Positions 1 to 8,229 of a DNA stretch of 9,762 nucleotides are shown piece after piece. The stretch lies in assembly GCA_959600045.1 (NCBI GenBank), contig CAUGKJ010000023.1:1-9762 (forward strand), in the 5' to 3' direction. Source of the stretch: an uncultured Haemophilus sp. (lineage in GTDB: Bacteria > Pseudomonadota > Gammaproteobacteria > Enterobacterales > Pasteurellaceae). Both the position numbers and the translations under genes were made by a program. Each line of letters opens with the position of its first letter. Position 1 is the stretch's first letter. Under the pieces are notes generated by a model. The model saw only the letters and a program-made list of their open reading frames with translations, did no database searches and was not told where the DNA came from.

Positions 1-1748
1 CCACGTAACTGATGGAGTTGTGATAAACCTAAGCGCTCAGCATTTTCAATGATCATGAGACTGGCATTGGGTACATCTACGCCCACTTCGATTACGGTTG
101 TGGCCACAAGCAAATCGAGTTCTGCATTTTTAAAGGCAGCCATAATATCTTGTTTTTCTTGCGGTTTCATTCGCCCATGTACAAGACCAATTTTAAGCAT
201 CGGCAACGCTTTCGTTAAATCTTCCCAAATAGCCTCTGCTGCTTGCGCCTCTAACACTTCAGATTCATCAATTAACGTACAAACCCAATAAGCCTGGCGT
301 TTTTCATTAATACAGGCATTTTTTACTCGAGCAACGATTTCATCACGACGCTCTTCTGAAATAACAACTGTCGTAATCGGCGTTCTACCTGGTGGCAATT
401 CGTCAATAATCGACGTATCTAGATCGGCATAAACCGTCATCGCTAACGTTCTCGGGATTGGTGTTGCTGTCATAATCAGTTGATGGGGATAAAATCCTGC
501 TTTTTCGCCTTTTTCTCGTAACATTAAACGTTGATGTACGCCAAAGCGATGTTGTTCATCAATAATTACCAAGGCTAAATCGGCAAATTCTACTTCTTCT
601 TGGAACAAAGCATGCGTACCCACCACCATTTGTACCGCACCGGACTTAATTTTTTCCAGTTCGGCTTGGCGAGCTTTCCCTTTCACCTTACCCGCTAACC
701 AGCCAACTTCAATACCGAAAGGCTCTAACCAACGGCGGAAATTATTCGCATGCTGTTCCGCTAAAATCTCTGTTGGTGCCATTAAAGCCACTTGTTTGCC
801 ATCATCAATCGCTAATAAGGCAGCTAAGGCTGCAACTAACGTTTTCCCTGAACCCACATCACCTTGAACAAGTCGCATCATTGGATAATCTTTCGCTAAA
901 TCCTGTTCAATATCTGCCACCACTCTATTTTGAGCATTTGTTGGGTGAAACGGCAAAGATGCAAGAAAACGTTGTTTCAAATCAGTTTGATAATGCAATG
1001 GCAACGCTAAAAACTGCTGCGTACCCAACCGCACTTTTTGCATTGCAAGATTGTGCGCTAAAAGTTCTTCAAAGATAAGTCGTTGCTGTGCGGGATGTTG
1101 TCCTTTCTCCAAAATATCTAATGAGATATCTGGCGGCGGACGATGCAAAAATCGAATAGCCTCCTTTAGACTAAAAGGATGCGGATTAAATTCATTAGGT
1201 AAAATTTCCGTTAATTGGATTTTATCGAGTAAAGCCAATGCTTGATCGGTTAGCTTACGTAATGAATTTTGTTTTAAACCTTCTGTTGTGGAATAAATTG
1301 GTGTGAGCGTTTCCTCTAAAACCAATGGCGCGTTATCCCGTATAATTTGATACTCAGGATGATGAATTTCCGCCATAAAACGCCCGCGTTTAATTTCACC
1401 AAACGCTTTGACGCGCGTACCAATCTGAAAACTGTTTTTCATCCCCGCATTAAAATTGAAAAAACGGAGCATAATCTTGCTCGTTCCATCAGAGAGACTT
1501 ACGGTTAAAATAGGACGGCGCCCAAAGGCAACTTCACAGGTTTGGACAACTCCTTCAATGGTGGCATATTGTTCAGGGCGAAGATCAGCAATGGGTGTAA
1601 TTCTCGTGCGATCTTCATAACGGATAGGTAAATGAAAAAGCAAGTCTTGGAGATTATGAATTCCAATACGGCTTAATTTATCGGAAATTGTCGCACCTAC
1701 ACCAGATAAAGTGGTTAGAGGAACGGCATCGAGAAGTTGCGTGCTCAT
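1..1748 (-). CDS. recG: ATP-dependent DNA helicase RecG, 3'-truncated by the window edge
   Basis: RecG remodels stalled replication forks and branch-migrates Holliday junctions in the cytoplasm. About 582 residues are visible of a family length near 693, so roughly the last 110 residues lie beyond position 1. The N-terminus (STQLLDAVPLTTLSGVGATI) matches the E. coli wedge region closely. Helicase motifs appear in order: Walker A GDVGSGKT at residues 296-303, the DEQH box at 397-400, MTATPIPRT, then ATTVIEVGVDVPNA. The window cuts within the QLHQLRG motif. I read no internal stop. The ATG at 1748-1746 shares its A with the spoT stop (TAATG), so translation is probably coupled to spoT. E. coli has trmH between spoT and recG; it is missing here. 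An uptake signal lies inside the coding region at 1028-1036. Identity is secure from the motifs and the collinear match. Confidence 0.97.
   Translation of the reverse strand, partial: MSTQLLDAVPLTTLSGVGATISDKLSRIGIHNLQDLLFHLPIRYEDRTRITPIADLRPEQYATIEGVVQTCEVAFGRRPILTVSLSDGTSKIMLRFFNFNAGMKNSFQIGTRVKAFGEIKRGRFMAEIHHPEYQIIRDNAPLVLEETLTPIYSTTEGLKQNSLRKLTDQALALLDKIQLTEILPNEFNPHPFSLKEAIRFLHRPPPDISLDILEKGQHPAQQRLIFEELLAHNLAMQKVRLGTQQFLALPLHYQTDLKQRFLASLPFHPTNAQNRVVADIEQDLAKDYPMMRLVQGDVGSGKTLVAALAALLAIDDGKQVALMAPTEILAEQHANNFRRWLEPFGIEVGWLAGKVKGKARQAELEKIKSGAVQMVVGTHALFQEEVEFADLALVIIDEQHRFGVHQRLMLREKGEKAGFYPHQLIMTATPIPRTLAMTVYADLDTSIIDELPPGRTPITTVVISEERRDEIVARVKNACINEKRQAYWVCTLIDESEVLEAQAAEAIWEDLTKALPMLKIGLVHGRMKPQEKQDIMAAFKNAELDLLVATTVIEVGVDVPNASLMIIENAERLGLSQLHQLR
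1028..1036 (-). repeat. DNA uptake signal core (AAGTGCGGT), inside recG
   Basis: An exact 9-base Hin-type uptake signal reads on the minus strand and encodes Lys-Val-Arg with its preceding codon in recG. The sequence 3' of the core is not AT-rich, so it fits the extended uptake consensus less well than the other copies. Confidence 0.85.
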
Positions 1749-3868
1749 TATGCTTCATTAATATTGCGCTTCAAACGAATCACACTGGTAATTTGTTTGA
1801 TTTTTCGCATAATGTTTTCTAAATGATAGATATCTCTCGCGCCAACTTGGATAATGACTAATAGCACATTATCCTCTAATTCTTCAGTCCAAATACTTTG
1901 AATATTACTTTCGCAAGTCGTGACGGCTGTCATGAGGCTACCTAATACATTTTGTTCATTAAGCATTTCAATGTGTAATTCAGCATCAAAATTGACCGCA
2001 CTTTCTGCCTCTTCCCATTTTGCAGCAGTAAAATCTTTGGTATTACTTGACGTTAAATTAGAACAAGCTTGATGATGTACAACCACACCTTTCTTCGCAG
2101 TACTTAATGCCACGATCGGATCACCCGGAATTGGATGACAACATTGAGCGAAAGACGCTTTCATTTCGCCATCTCGGCTCAATGTTAGTGTGCTTTGGGT
2201 ATTTTCAGACACATCATCCACATCAATTTCAATAGCTTCATCCATTAATTGGTGAGCAATAACGCTCGACATTTGATTGCCCACACCAATTTCCATAAAA
2301 AGCTCATTAAGACTTGAGAGATTCAATTCATTCAGTACTGCTTGAATTTTCTCTTCAGAAACCTCAGAGAGATAATGTGGTTTCAGAGCCATTTCTAGCT
2401 GTTTTTTACCCGTTTGAACGGCATCATCTGCACGCAATAATTTTAAGAAATGACGAATACGAGTTCTTGCGCGAGCGGTCACCACAAAGTTTAGCCAACT
2501 GACACTTGGATGAGTATTTTCACTGGTTACAATCTCAACGGTTTGACCAGACTCTAAAGCTTGAGATAACGGATAAGGTTTATGCTCTACTACTGCTGCA
2601 ACACAATGATTTCCCACATCAGAATGCACGGCATAAGCAAAATCGACAGCTGTTGCGCCCATTGGTAATTCAACGATACGACCTTTCGGCGTAAAAACAT
2701 AGATTTCTTTCGGGAAGAACTCAGATTTTACGTTTTCAATAAATTCAAAGGAGTTACCCACGTTTTGTTGAATATCTACCAGGCTTTGTAACCAACGTTG
2801 TGCACGTACTTGAGCAGTGGTGCTATCATTTTTACCACCTTCTTTATACACCCAATGAGCGGTAACGCCCATTTCGGCAACCTGTTCCATTTCTTCAGTC
2901 TGAAGATGAACTTCTATAGGCACCCCATGAGGGCCAATCATTGAGGTTTGTAGTGCTTGGTAGCCATTTGCACGTGGCACAGCAATATAATCTTTCACTT
3001 TACCAGGACGAGGCTTATACAAACTATGCATTTGCCCCAACCCGCGATAGCAATCATCCACTGAATTCACAATAACGCGGAAAGCATAAATATCCATAAT
3101 AGAATGGAATTTCTGATCTTTCGTGCGCATTTTTTGGTAAATTTTATAGAGATGTTTTTCACGTCCCCAAATACGATTTGTAATACCTACATTATCAAGA
3201 CGTTGTGAAATATCATTAGAAATACGTTGAATCAATTCTTGACGAGATCCACGCGCTTGTTCGACAAGCTTTTTTAGCACTTCATAACGGCGAGGATGCA
3301 TTGCTTCAAAAGATAAATCTTCTAATTCATTCTTTATATGCTCGATGCCTAAACGGTGGGCTAATGGACAGTAAATCTCTAGGGTTTCTTTTGCGATACG
3401 ACGACGTTTATCAGGACGCAATGAACCCAATGTTCGCATATTATGGGTACGGTCAGCCAGTTTGATTAAGACGACGCGAATATCTCGAGTCATCGCTAAA
3501 ATCATTTTGCGGAAGTTTTCAACCTGTGCTTCTTGGCGGGTACGGAATTTCAATTTATCTAGTTTCGATACACCATCAACAATTTCGGCTACGCTAGCAC
3601 CAAATTCATCTTTTAATTGGGATTCGGTATAAGGGGTATCTTCGATAACATCATGCAATAATGCAGCCATGATTGCTTCATGGTCTAAATGCATTTCCGC
3701 AATAATTGAAGCTACTGCAACAGGGTGAGTAATGTAAGGTTCGCCGCTTGAGCGAAATTGTCCTTCGTGAGCATCTCGCGCAATGACGAATGCACGTTTG
3801 ATTAATTCAATTTTATCGGCGGGCAAATACCCCTGAATAATTCGATCTAAATCGGCAAACAATTCCAA
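1748..3868 (-). CDS. spoT: Bifunctional (p)ppGpp synthetase/hydrolase SpoT
   Basis: SpoT degrades (p)ppGpp to GDP/GTP plus pyrophosphate and can also make it, setting the alarmone level in stress and starvation. The protein has 706 residues, close to E. coli SpoT (about 702). The HD hydrolase domain is intact: H48, H72-D73, E76-D77, and D139 with N143. The synthetase domain carries GREKHLYKIYQKM (235-247), then RTKD at 248-251, the RXKD signature of bifunctional enzymes (RelA has EXDD). It continues with YKPRPGKVKDYIAVPRANGY (284-303) and IEVHLQT around E319. A TGS domain follows at about 385-447 and an ACT/RRM domain at about 628-703. The start is TTG at 3868: it aligns with the E. coli N-terminus, no in-frame ATG lies between it and the upstream TAG, and AGGTG sits just upstream. 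rpoZ lies 75 bases upstream and recG overlaps by one base. Both catalytic sites look intact. Confidence 0.97.
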   Translation of the reverse strand: MELFADLDRIIQGYLPADKIELIKRAFVIARDAHEGQFRSSGEPYITHPVAVASIIAEMHLDHEAIMAALLHDVIEDTPYTESQLKDEFGASVAEIVDGVSKLDKLKFRTRQEAQVENFRKMILAMTRDIRVVLIKLADRTHNMRTLGSLRPDKRRRIAKETLEIYCPLAHRLGIEHIKNELEDLSFEAMHPRRYEVLKKLVEQARGSRQELIQRISNDISQRLDNVGITNRIWGREKHLYKIYQKMRTKDQKFHSIMDIYAFRVIVNSVDDCYRGLGQMHSLYKPRPGKVKDYIAVPRANGYQALQTSMIGPHGVPIEVHLQTEEMEQVAEMGVTAHWVYKEGGKNDSTTAQVRAQRWLQSLVDIQQNVGNSFEFIENVKSEFFPKEIYVFTPKGRIVELPMGATAVDFAYAVHSDVGNHCVAAVVEHKPYPLSQALESGQTVEIVTSENTHPSVSWLNFVVTARARTRIRHFLKLLRADDAVQTGKKQLEMALKPHYLSEVSEEKIQAVLNELNLSSLNELFMEIGVGNQMSSVIAHQLMDEAIEIDVDDVSENTQSTLTLSRDGEMKASFAQCCHPIPGDPIVALSTAKKGVVVHHQACSNLTSSNTKDFTAAKWEEAESAVNFDAELHIEMLNEQNVLGSLMTAVTTCESNIQSIWTEELEDNVLLVIIQVGARDIYHLENIMRKIKQITSVIRLKRNINEA
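1995..2003 (-). repeat. DNA uptake signal core, inside spoT
   Basis: An exact core on the minus strand encodes part of a Ser-Ala-Val stretch in the C-terminal region of SpoT. It is followed 3' by an AT-rich segment, as in the extended Haemophilus consensus. Confidence 0.88.
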
Positions 3869-3877
3869 AGGACACCT
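3866..3877 (-). promoter_or_regulatory. spoT ribosome binding site with TTG start
   Basis: AGGTG at 3877-3873 precedes the TTG codon (3868-3866) by four bases. It decides the start, because the in-frame upstream codons contain no ATG or GTG start with a better site before the TAG at 3901-3899. A TTG start suggests deliberately weak initiation of this alarmone enzyme (inference). Confidence 0.7.
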
Positions 3878-3904
3878 GACTTTTTGTAGAGAGAAAGACT
3901 AGGC

Positions 3905-3929
3905 GATCAAAATAACTTTAATTTTGACC
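3905..3929 (-). other. Hairpin in the rpoZ-spoT gap, overlapping an uptake signal
   Basis: On the minus strand, GGTCAAAAT and ATTTTGATC can pair over nine positions (one G-U) around a 7-base loop. No T-run follows, so it is not a convincing terminator. It could be an mRNA processing or attenuation structure, or a chance product of the AT-rich uptake signal tail. Confidence 0.35.
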
Positions 3930-3935
3930 GCACTT
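3927..3935 (-). repeat. DNA uptake signal core, rpoZ-spoT gap
   Basis: An exact core on the minus strand lies between rpoZ and spoT. It has the preceding A and the following AT-rich tracts of the extended consensus. Confidence 0.9.
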
Positions 3936-3943
3936 TAATGAGA

Positions 3944-4210
3944 TTATTCTGCGATTAACGCTACTGCCACATCTTCATTACGTTGAGAAGCTGCCGCATC
4001 TAAATACTCTTTTGCATCCATGATTTCTTGGTTGATTAATCCTTTTTCGATTTCACGTAATGCGATTACAGTTGGTTTATCGTTATCTTCCGGCACTAAC
4101 GGCTCACTTTGATGTAATTCTAATTGTCTCGCACGACGAGCGGCGGTTAAAATTAAATCAAAACGGTTACCAATTTTTTCTACTGCATCTTGCACAGTCA
4201 CTCGAGCCAT
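3944..4210 (-). CDS. rpoZ: RNA polymerase omega subunit
   Basis: Omega chaperones the beta-prime subunit in RNA polymerase assembly and, in E. coli, forms part of a ppGpp binding site on the enzyme. The product has 88 residues against 91 in E. coli. The N-terminus [19 protein letters not shown] is nearly identical to E. coli, and [20 protein letters not shown] is the conserved core. The C-terminal tail is divergent, as is usual for omega. The ATG at 4210 follows a GGAG Shine-Dalgarno with a 6-base gap. It sits 60 bases after gmk and 75 before spoT on the same strand with no clear terminator on either side, so cotranscription is likely. The link of omega, SpoT and guanylate kinase is a ppGpp and guanine nucleotide cluster conserved in gamma-proteobacteria. 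Confidence 0.97.
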   Translation of the reverse strand: MARVTVQDAVEKIGNRFDLILTAARRARQLELHQSEPLVPEDNDKPTVIALREIEKGLINQEIMDAKEYLDAAASQRNEDVAVALIAE

Positions 4211-4270
4211 GTTTTACTCCGATGTTAAAAATAATGTCTATAAAGGGAAAATATTGTACTCAATTCAAGC

Positions 4271-4897
4271 TTATTTTGCTAGTAGCTGATGAATTAAGTC
4301 TGCATTTTCTGTTTGTTGATAAGCTTTGGTCAAGCGTTCTGCCTGCAAAATGCTTTGTAAATCTGCCAATGCCTGTTCAAAATTATCATTCACAATAACG
4401 TAATCATATTCATCATAATGCGAAATTTCGCTGATTGCTTTTGACATTCGCTCAGCAATAACCTCTTTGCTATCCTGTCCGCGTCCAATCAAACGACGTT
4501 CTAATTCTGGCAATGACGGTGGCAAAATGAAAATACTTTTTACAGAAGGTACTTTTTGACGAATTTGCTGTGCACCTTGCCAGTCAATATCTAAAAACAC
4601 ATCAATGCCCTTAGCCAAGTTTTCTTCAATTGCTGGCAATGAAGTGCCGTAATAATTGCCACCAAACACTTTTGCATATTCTAAGAAATGACCTTTTTCA
4701 ATTAAGGTTTCAAATTCTTCTACGGAAACAAAATAATAATGCACACCATGACTTTCGCCTGGACGAGGAGAACGCGTTGTGTGTGAAATAGACACCATTT
4801 TTTTCGTGCCTTGATTTTTTTCTAATAACGCCGAAATTAATGATGACTTGCCCGCCCCACTTGGTGCAGAAAGAATATATAAATTACCTTGAGACAT
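4271..4897 (-). CDS. gmk: Guanylate kinase
   Basis: This cytoplasmic kinase phosphorylates GMP (and dGMP) to GDP with ATP, feeding GTP and (p)ppGpp synthesis. The protein has 208 residues against 207 in E. coli. The P-loop is [10 protein letters not shown] (residues 10-19, with K17). The GMP-binding segment [11 protein letters not shown] runs from 38 to 48 with R42 and R45. [16 protein letters not shown] (71-86) and [15 protein letters not shown] (99-113) follow, then the lid region [10 protein letters not shown] (134-143). I chose the ATG at 4897 because it aligns with the E. coli start and has AAGAGG eight bases upstream. The frame is open up to a TTG at 4960, but that would add 21 unmatched residues and lies upstream of the predicted -10 element. 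Transcription diverges from gapA. Confidence 0.97.
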   Translation of the reverse strand: MSQGNLYILSAPSGAGKSSLISALLEKNQGTKKMVSISHTTRSPRPGESHGVHYYFVSVEEFETLIEKGHFLEYAKVFGGNYYGTSLPAIEENLAKGIDVFLDIDWQGAQQIRQKVPSVKSIFILPPSLPELERRLIGRGQDSKEVIAERMSKAISEISHYDEYDYVIVNDNFEQALADLQSILQAERLTKAYQQTENADLIHQLLAK

Positions 4898-4920
4898 AAT
4901 TGAAACCTCTTCTTGTTGTT

Positions 4921-4960
4921 TGTTTTTATTATACAAAAAGAAAACGAAAAGTGCGGTCAA
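4921..4960 (-). promoter_or_regulatory. Candidate gmk promoter
   Basis: A perfect TATAAT lies at 4933-4928 on the minus strand, which would start transcription near 4921 and leave a leader of about 24 bases before the gmk ATG. No good -35 is correctly spaced: TTGACC at 4960-4955 is 21 bases away and overlaps the uptake signal. The call rests on the -10 and its position only. Confidence 0.5.
4949..4957 (+). repeat. DNA uptake signal core, gmk-gapA intergenic
   Basis: An exact AAGTGCGGT core on the plus strand is preceded by A and followed by AT-rich tracts, a near-ideal match to the extended consensus. It sits in the -35 region of the candidate gmk promoter. Confidence 0.92.
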
Positions 4961-4990
4961 ATTTTCATTTGTTTTACCAAATTGTTAAAA

Positions 4991-5006
4991 AGTGATCGAG
5001 ATCACA
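4991..5006 (+). promoter_or_regulatory. CRP (cAMP receptor protein) binding site upstream of gapA
   Basis: AGTGATCGAGATCACA matches the CRP consensus TGTGA-N6-TCACA at nine of ten defined positions and is flanked by A-runs. Its centre lies about 62 bases upstream of the transcription start expected from the gapA -10, the classic class I activation position. It sits about 77 bases upstream of the gmk start, so effects on gmk are possible but less typical. Confidence 0.75.
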
Positions 5007-5013
5007 AAAAAGT

Positions 5014-5061
5014 GGTATATACCCTTTTTTTTATCAAAATGCCCATGCTATAATCCACGGG
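5014..5061 (+). promoter_or_regulatory. gapA promoter, extended -10
   Basis: TGCTATAAT at 5046-5054 is a perfect TATAAT with an extended TGn element. Transcription would begin near 5061, giving a leader of about 56 bases. The -35 position holds only a T-run, which fits an extended -10 promoter helped by an activator. A perfect 10-base palindrome GGTATATACC (5014-5023) lies just upstream of the -35 region. Confidence 0.7.
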
Positions 5062-5064
5062 AAC

Positions 5065-5079
5065 TCGTTAGAGCAACGA
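5065..5079 (+). other. Small hairpin at the 5' end of the gapA leader
   Basis: TCGTT and AACGA pair over five positions around an AGAGC loop within the first 20 bases of the predicted transcript. Short 5' hairpins can stabilise abundant mRNAs; the function here is inferred and could be chance. Confidence 0.3.
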
Positions 5080-5089
5080 TTTTGTTTAA

Positions 5090-6136
<1,047 letters not shown>

Positions 6137-6156
6137 TCAAAAATAGCTAAAAAATT

Positions 6157-6183
6157 AACCGCTCTTTTTAGAGCGGTTTTTTT
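6157..6183 (+). terminator. Rho-independent terminator of gapA
   Basis: AACCGCTCT and AGAGCGGTT form a perfect 9-bp stem around a TTTT loop, followed directly by a run of seven T. It starts 20 bases after the gapA stop codon. Confidence 0.93.
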
Positions 6184-6326
6184 ATTTCCAATCCATTTCA
6201 CTTAATCAATATTTTTGAATTCTTTATTTCTCATCCAGAGATAAAAATAGAAAAATAAATATGTCTATTATTTATTCTATATTCACAAAATAACAACATT
6301 TCACTAGATTTTAAATTTATTTCGTT

Positions 6327-6350
6327 TATATTAGCGTACAGTTGTTCGCT
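6327..6350 (+). promoter_or_regulatory. Candidate promoter and operator-like inverted repeat for the acyl-CoA synthetase gene
   Basis: TATATT at 6327-6332 could serve as a -10; no convincing -35 was found. Immediately downstream, 6333-6350 is an imperfect inverted repeat (AGCGTACAG / TTGTTCGCT, seven of nine positions symmetrical) that would cover the start site. It does not resemble the FadR consensus I know. The surrounding 6184-6364 is otherwise AT-rich with nothing else recognisable. Confidence 0.3.
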
Positions 6351-6364
6351 CAAATAAGGCTTAT

Positions 6365-8182
6365 ATGAATTTAGAACGTCATTTCGTCAATCGAATTCGC
6401 CAACAGGCAAAAACTCGTCAAAATTCAACCGCACTTCGCCATAAAATTAATGGCTTGTGGAAAGATATTTCATGGAACTTATTCCAACAACAGCTTGATC
6501 AGCTTTCATTAGCTTTTCTTGCTTGCAATATTCAAGAACAAGACAAAATTGCAATTTTTGCGCACAATATGTCACGTTGGACAATCGCAGATATTGCGGC
6601 ACTTCAAGTCCGAGCTATCACCGTTCCAATTTATGCAACCAATACGGCACAACAGGCAGAATTTATTTTAAATCATGCCGATGTCAAAATTCTGTTTGTC
6701 GGCGATCAAGAACAATATGATCAAGCGTTAGAAATTGCACATCAGTGTCCACAATTACAAAAAATTGTGGCCATGAAAGAAAAAATTCAACTGACAGAAA
6801 CTACCTTTTCCTGCCATTGGGACGATTTAATTCAATTAGGTACAGACGAATTTCAAGCTGAATTTGAAACTCGCTTAGCAAGTAAGGCAATGGATGATTT
6901 ATTCACGATCATCTACACCTCTGGCACAACAGGTGAACCGAAAGGCGTAATGCTCGATTACAATAACTTGGCGCATCAACTTGAAGCCCATGATATTGCA
7001 TTAGATGTTAATCAAGATGAGGTTTCACTTTCTTTTTTACCATTTAGCCATATTTTTGAGCGTGCTTGGGTTGCCTATGTGTTACATCGCGGAGCAATTC
7101 TTTGTTATCTCGAAGATACCAATCAAGTACGTGAAACATTAACAGAAGTGCGCCCAACCTTTATGTGTGCAGTGCCGCGTTTCTATGAAAAAATTTATTC
7201 TGCCGTACTTGATAAAGTACAAAAAGCCCCTTTTATTCGTCAGATGATTTTCCATTGGGGGATTGCAGTAGGACAAAAACGTTTTGATCTTCTCTCTCAA
7301 AATAAAAAGGTCCCATTCTTCTTGAAAAAACGTTATTCGCTTGCCGATAAACTGGTGCTGTCTAAACTGCGTTCATTGTTAGGCGGACGTATCAAAATGA
7401 TGCCTTGTGGTGGCGCAAAATTAGAACCAACCATTGGCCTTTTCTTCCATAGCATTGGGATTAATATCAAACTCGGTTATGGCATGACAGAAACCACAGC
7501 TACCGTTTCTTGCTGGGATGACCATCATTTTAATCCGAATTCTATTGGTAAATTAATGCCAAATGCCGAAGTTAAAATTGGGGAAAATAACGAGATTCTG
7601 GTTCGTGGTGGCATGGTGATGAAAGGTTACTATAAAAAGCCTGAAGAAACGGCCCAAGCCTTCACCGAAGATGGTTTCTTGAAAACGGGAGATGCAGGTG
7701 AATTTGATGCTGAAGGTAATTTATTTATTACCGACCGCATTAAAGAATTGATGAAAACGTCTAACGGTAAATACATTGCACCACAATATATTGAAGGGAA
7801 AATTGGTAAAGATAAATTTATCGAACAAATTGCGATTATTGCTGATGCAAAAAAATATGTTTCAGCGTTGATCGTGCCTTGTTTTGATAGCGTAGAAGAA
7901 TATGCGAAAAAACTGAATATTAAGTATCAAGATCGCATGGAATTACTCAAACACTCTGAAATTATCAAGATGTTTGAACAACGTATCGAAAGTCTTCAAA
8001 AAGAATTGGCTCACTTCGAGCAAGTGAAGAAATTTACGCTACTCTCTCAGGCATTTAGCGTCAAACTTGGTGAAATCACGCCTACGCTAAAATTACGCCG
8101 AAAAGTGATTATGGAACGCTATCGTCATATTATTGACTCGATGTATTCCAACAACAAAGAAAACAAGGAAAATAAAGAATAA
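6365..8182 (+). CDS. Long-chain acyl-CoA synthetase (AMP-forming)
   Basis: This adenylate-forming ligase activates fatty acids with ATP to acyl-AMP and then to acyl-CoA, probably at the inner membrane face, for phospholipid remodelling or use of exogenous fatty acids. The protein has 605 residues and belongs to the longer COG1022 / FAA1-like branch rather than classical E. coli FadD (561). Motifs: P-loop [11 protein letters not shown] at 184-194, LPFSHIFER (225-233), GYGMTETTA (371-379), and [24 protein letters not shown] spanning 441-464. The C-terminal catalytic lysine is probably K576 in [17 protein letters not shown] lies five bases before the ATG. The C-terminus ends in three Lys-Glu(-Asn) repeats in low-complexity A-rich DNA, a tail probably dispensable. 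I recall a homologue next to gapA in H. influenzae (HI0002); the exact substrate is not shown by sequence. Confidence 0.93.
   Translation: MNLERHFVNRIRQQAKTRQNSTALRHKINGLWKDISWNLFQQQLDQLSLAFLACNIQEQDKIAIFAHNMSRWTIADIAALQVRAITVPIYATNTAQQAEFILNHADVKILFVGDQEQYDQALEIAHQCPQLQKIVAMKEKIQLTETTFSCHWDDLIQLGTDEFQAEFETRLASKAMDDLFTIIYTSGTTGEPKGVMLDYNNLAHQLEAHDIALDVNQDEVSLSFLPFSHIFERAWVAYVLHRGAILCYLEDTNQVRETLTEVRPTFMCAVPRFYEKIYSAVLDKVQKAPFIRQMIFHWGIAVGQKRFDLLSQNKKVPFFLKKRYSLADKLVLSKLRSLLGGRIKMMPCGGAKLEPTIGLFFHSIGINIKLGYGMTETTATVSCWDDHHFNPNSIGKLMPNAEVKIGENNEILVRGGMVMKGYYKKPEETAQAFTEDGFLKTGDAGEFDAEGNLFITDRIKELMKTSNGKYIAPQYIEGKIGKDKFIEQIAIIADAKKYVSALIVPCFDSVEEYAKKLNIKYQDRMELLKHSEIIKMFEQRIESLQKELAHFEQVKKFTLLSQAFSVKLGEITPTLKLRRKVIMERYRHIIDSMYSNNKENKENKE
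6428..6436 (-). repeat. DNA uptake signal core, inside the acyl-CoA synthetase gene
   Basis: An exact core on the minus strand near the 5' end of the gene encodes Thr-Ala-Leu in the sense direction. The 3' flank is AT-rich, as in the extended consensus. Confidence 0.88.
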
Positions 8183-8184
8183 AA

Positions 8185-8193
8185 AAGTGCGGT
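8185..8193 (+). repeat. DNA uptake signal core, left arm of terminator
   Basis: An exact AAGTGCGGT on the plus strand forms the left half of the terminator stem after the acyl-CoA synthetase gene. Confidence 0.92.
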
Positions 8194-8200
8194 GAATTTC

Positions 8201-8209
8201 ACCGCACTT
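8201..8209 (-). repeat. DNA uptake signal core, right arm of terminator
   Basis: An exact core in opposite orientation to the copy at 8185 forms the right half of the terminator stem. Confidence 0.92.
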
Positions 8210-8229
8210 TTTATTTTGACGAAAATGAT

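Larger units (their letters stand above)
8182..8212. terminator. Bidirectional terminator made of two inverted uptake signals
   Basis: The arms 8182-8196 and 8198-8212 are perfect 15-base inverted repeats around a single T, ending in an A-run on one side and a T-run on the other. This gives a strong stem with a U-tract in both directions. It lies between the convergent acyl-CoA synthetase and selD genes, overlaps the TAA of the first, and ends 17 bases before the selD stop. Inverted uptake signal pairs as terminators are well known in Haemophilus. Confidence 0.93.

Noticed and set aside
49..1245. Several open frames of 60-100 residues on the plus strand
   Set aside because: They are antisense to recG, whose coding frame is continuous and strongly conserved. 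They show no family features.
4060..4398. A 112-residue open frame on the plus strand
   Set aside because: It lies antisense across rpoZ, the gap and gmk, with no recognisable domain and no good ribosome site.
4898..4960. gmk beginning at TTG 4960 with 21 extra residues
   Set aside because: The extra residues do not match guanylate kinases, the segment contains the predicted -10 box, and the ATG at 4897 has a good ribosome site and aligns with E. coli.
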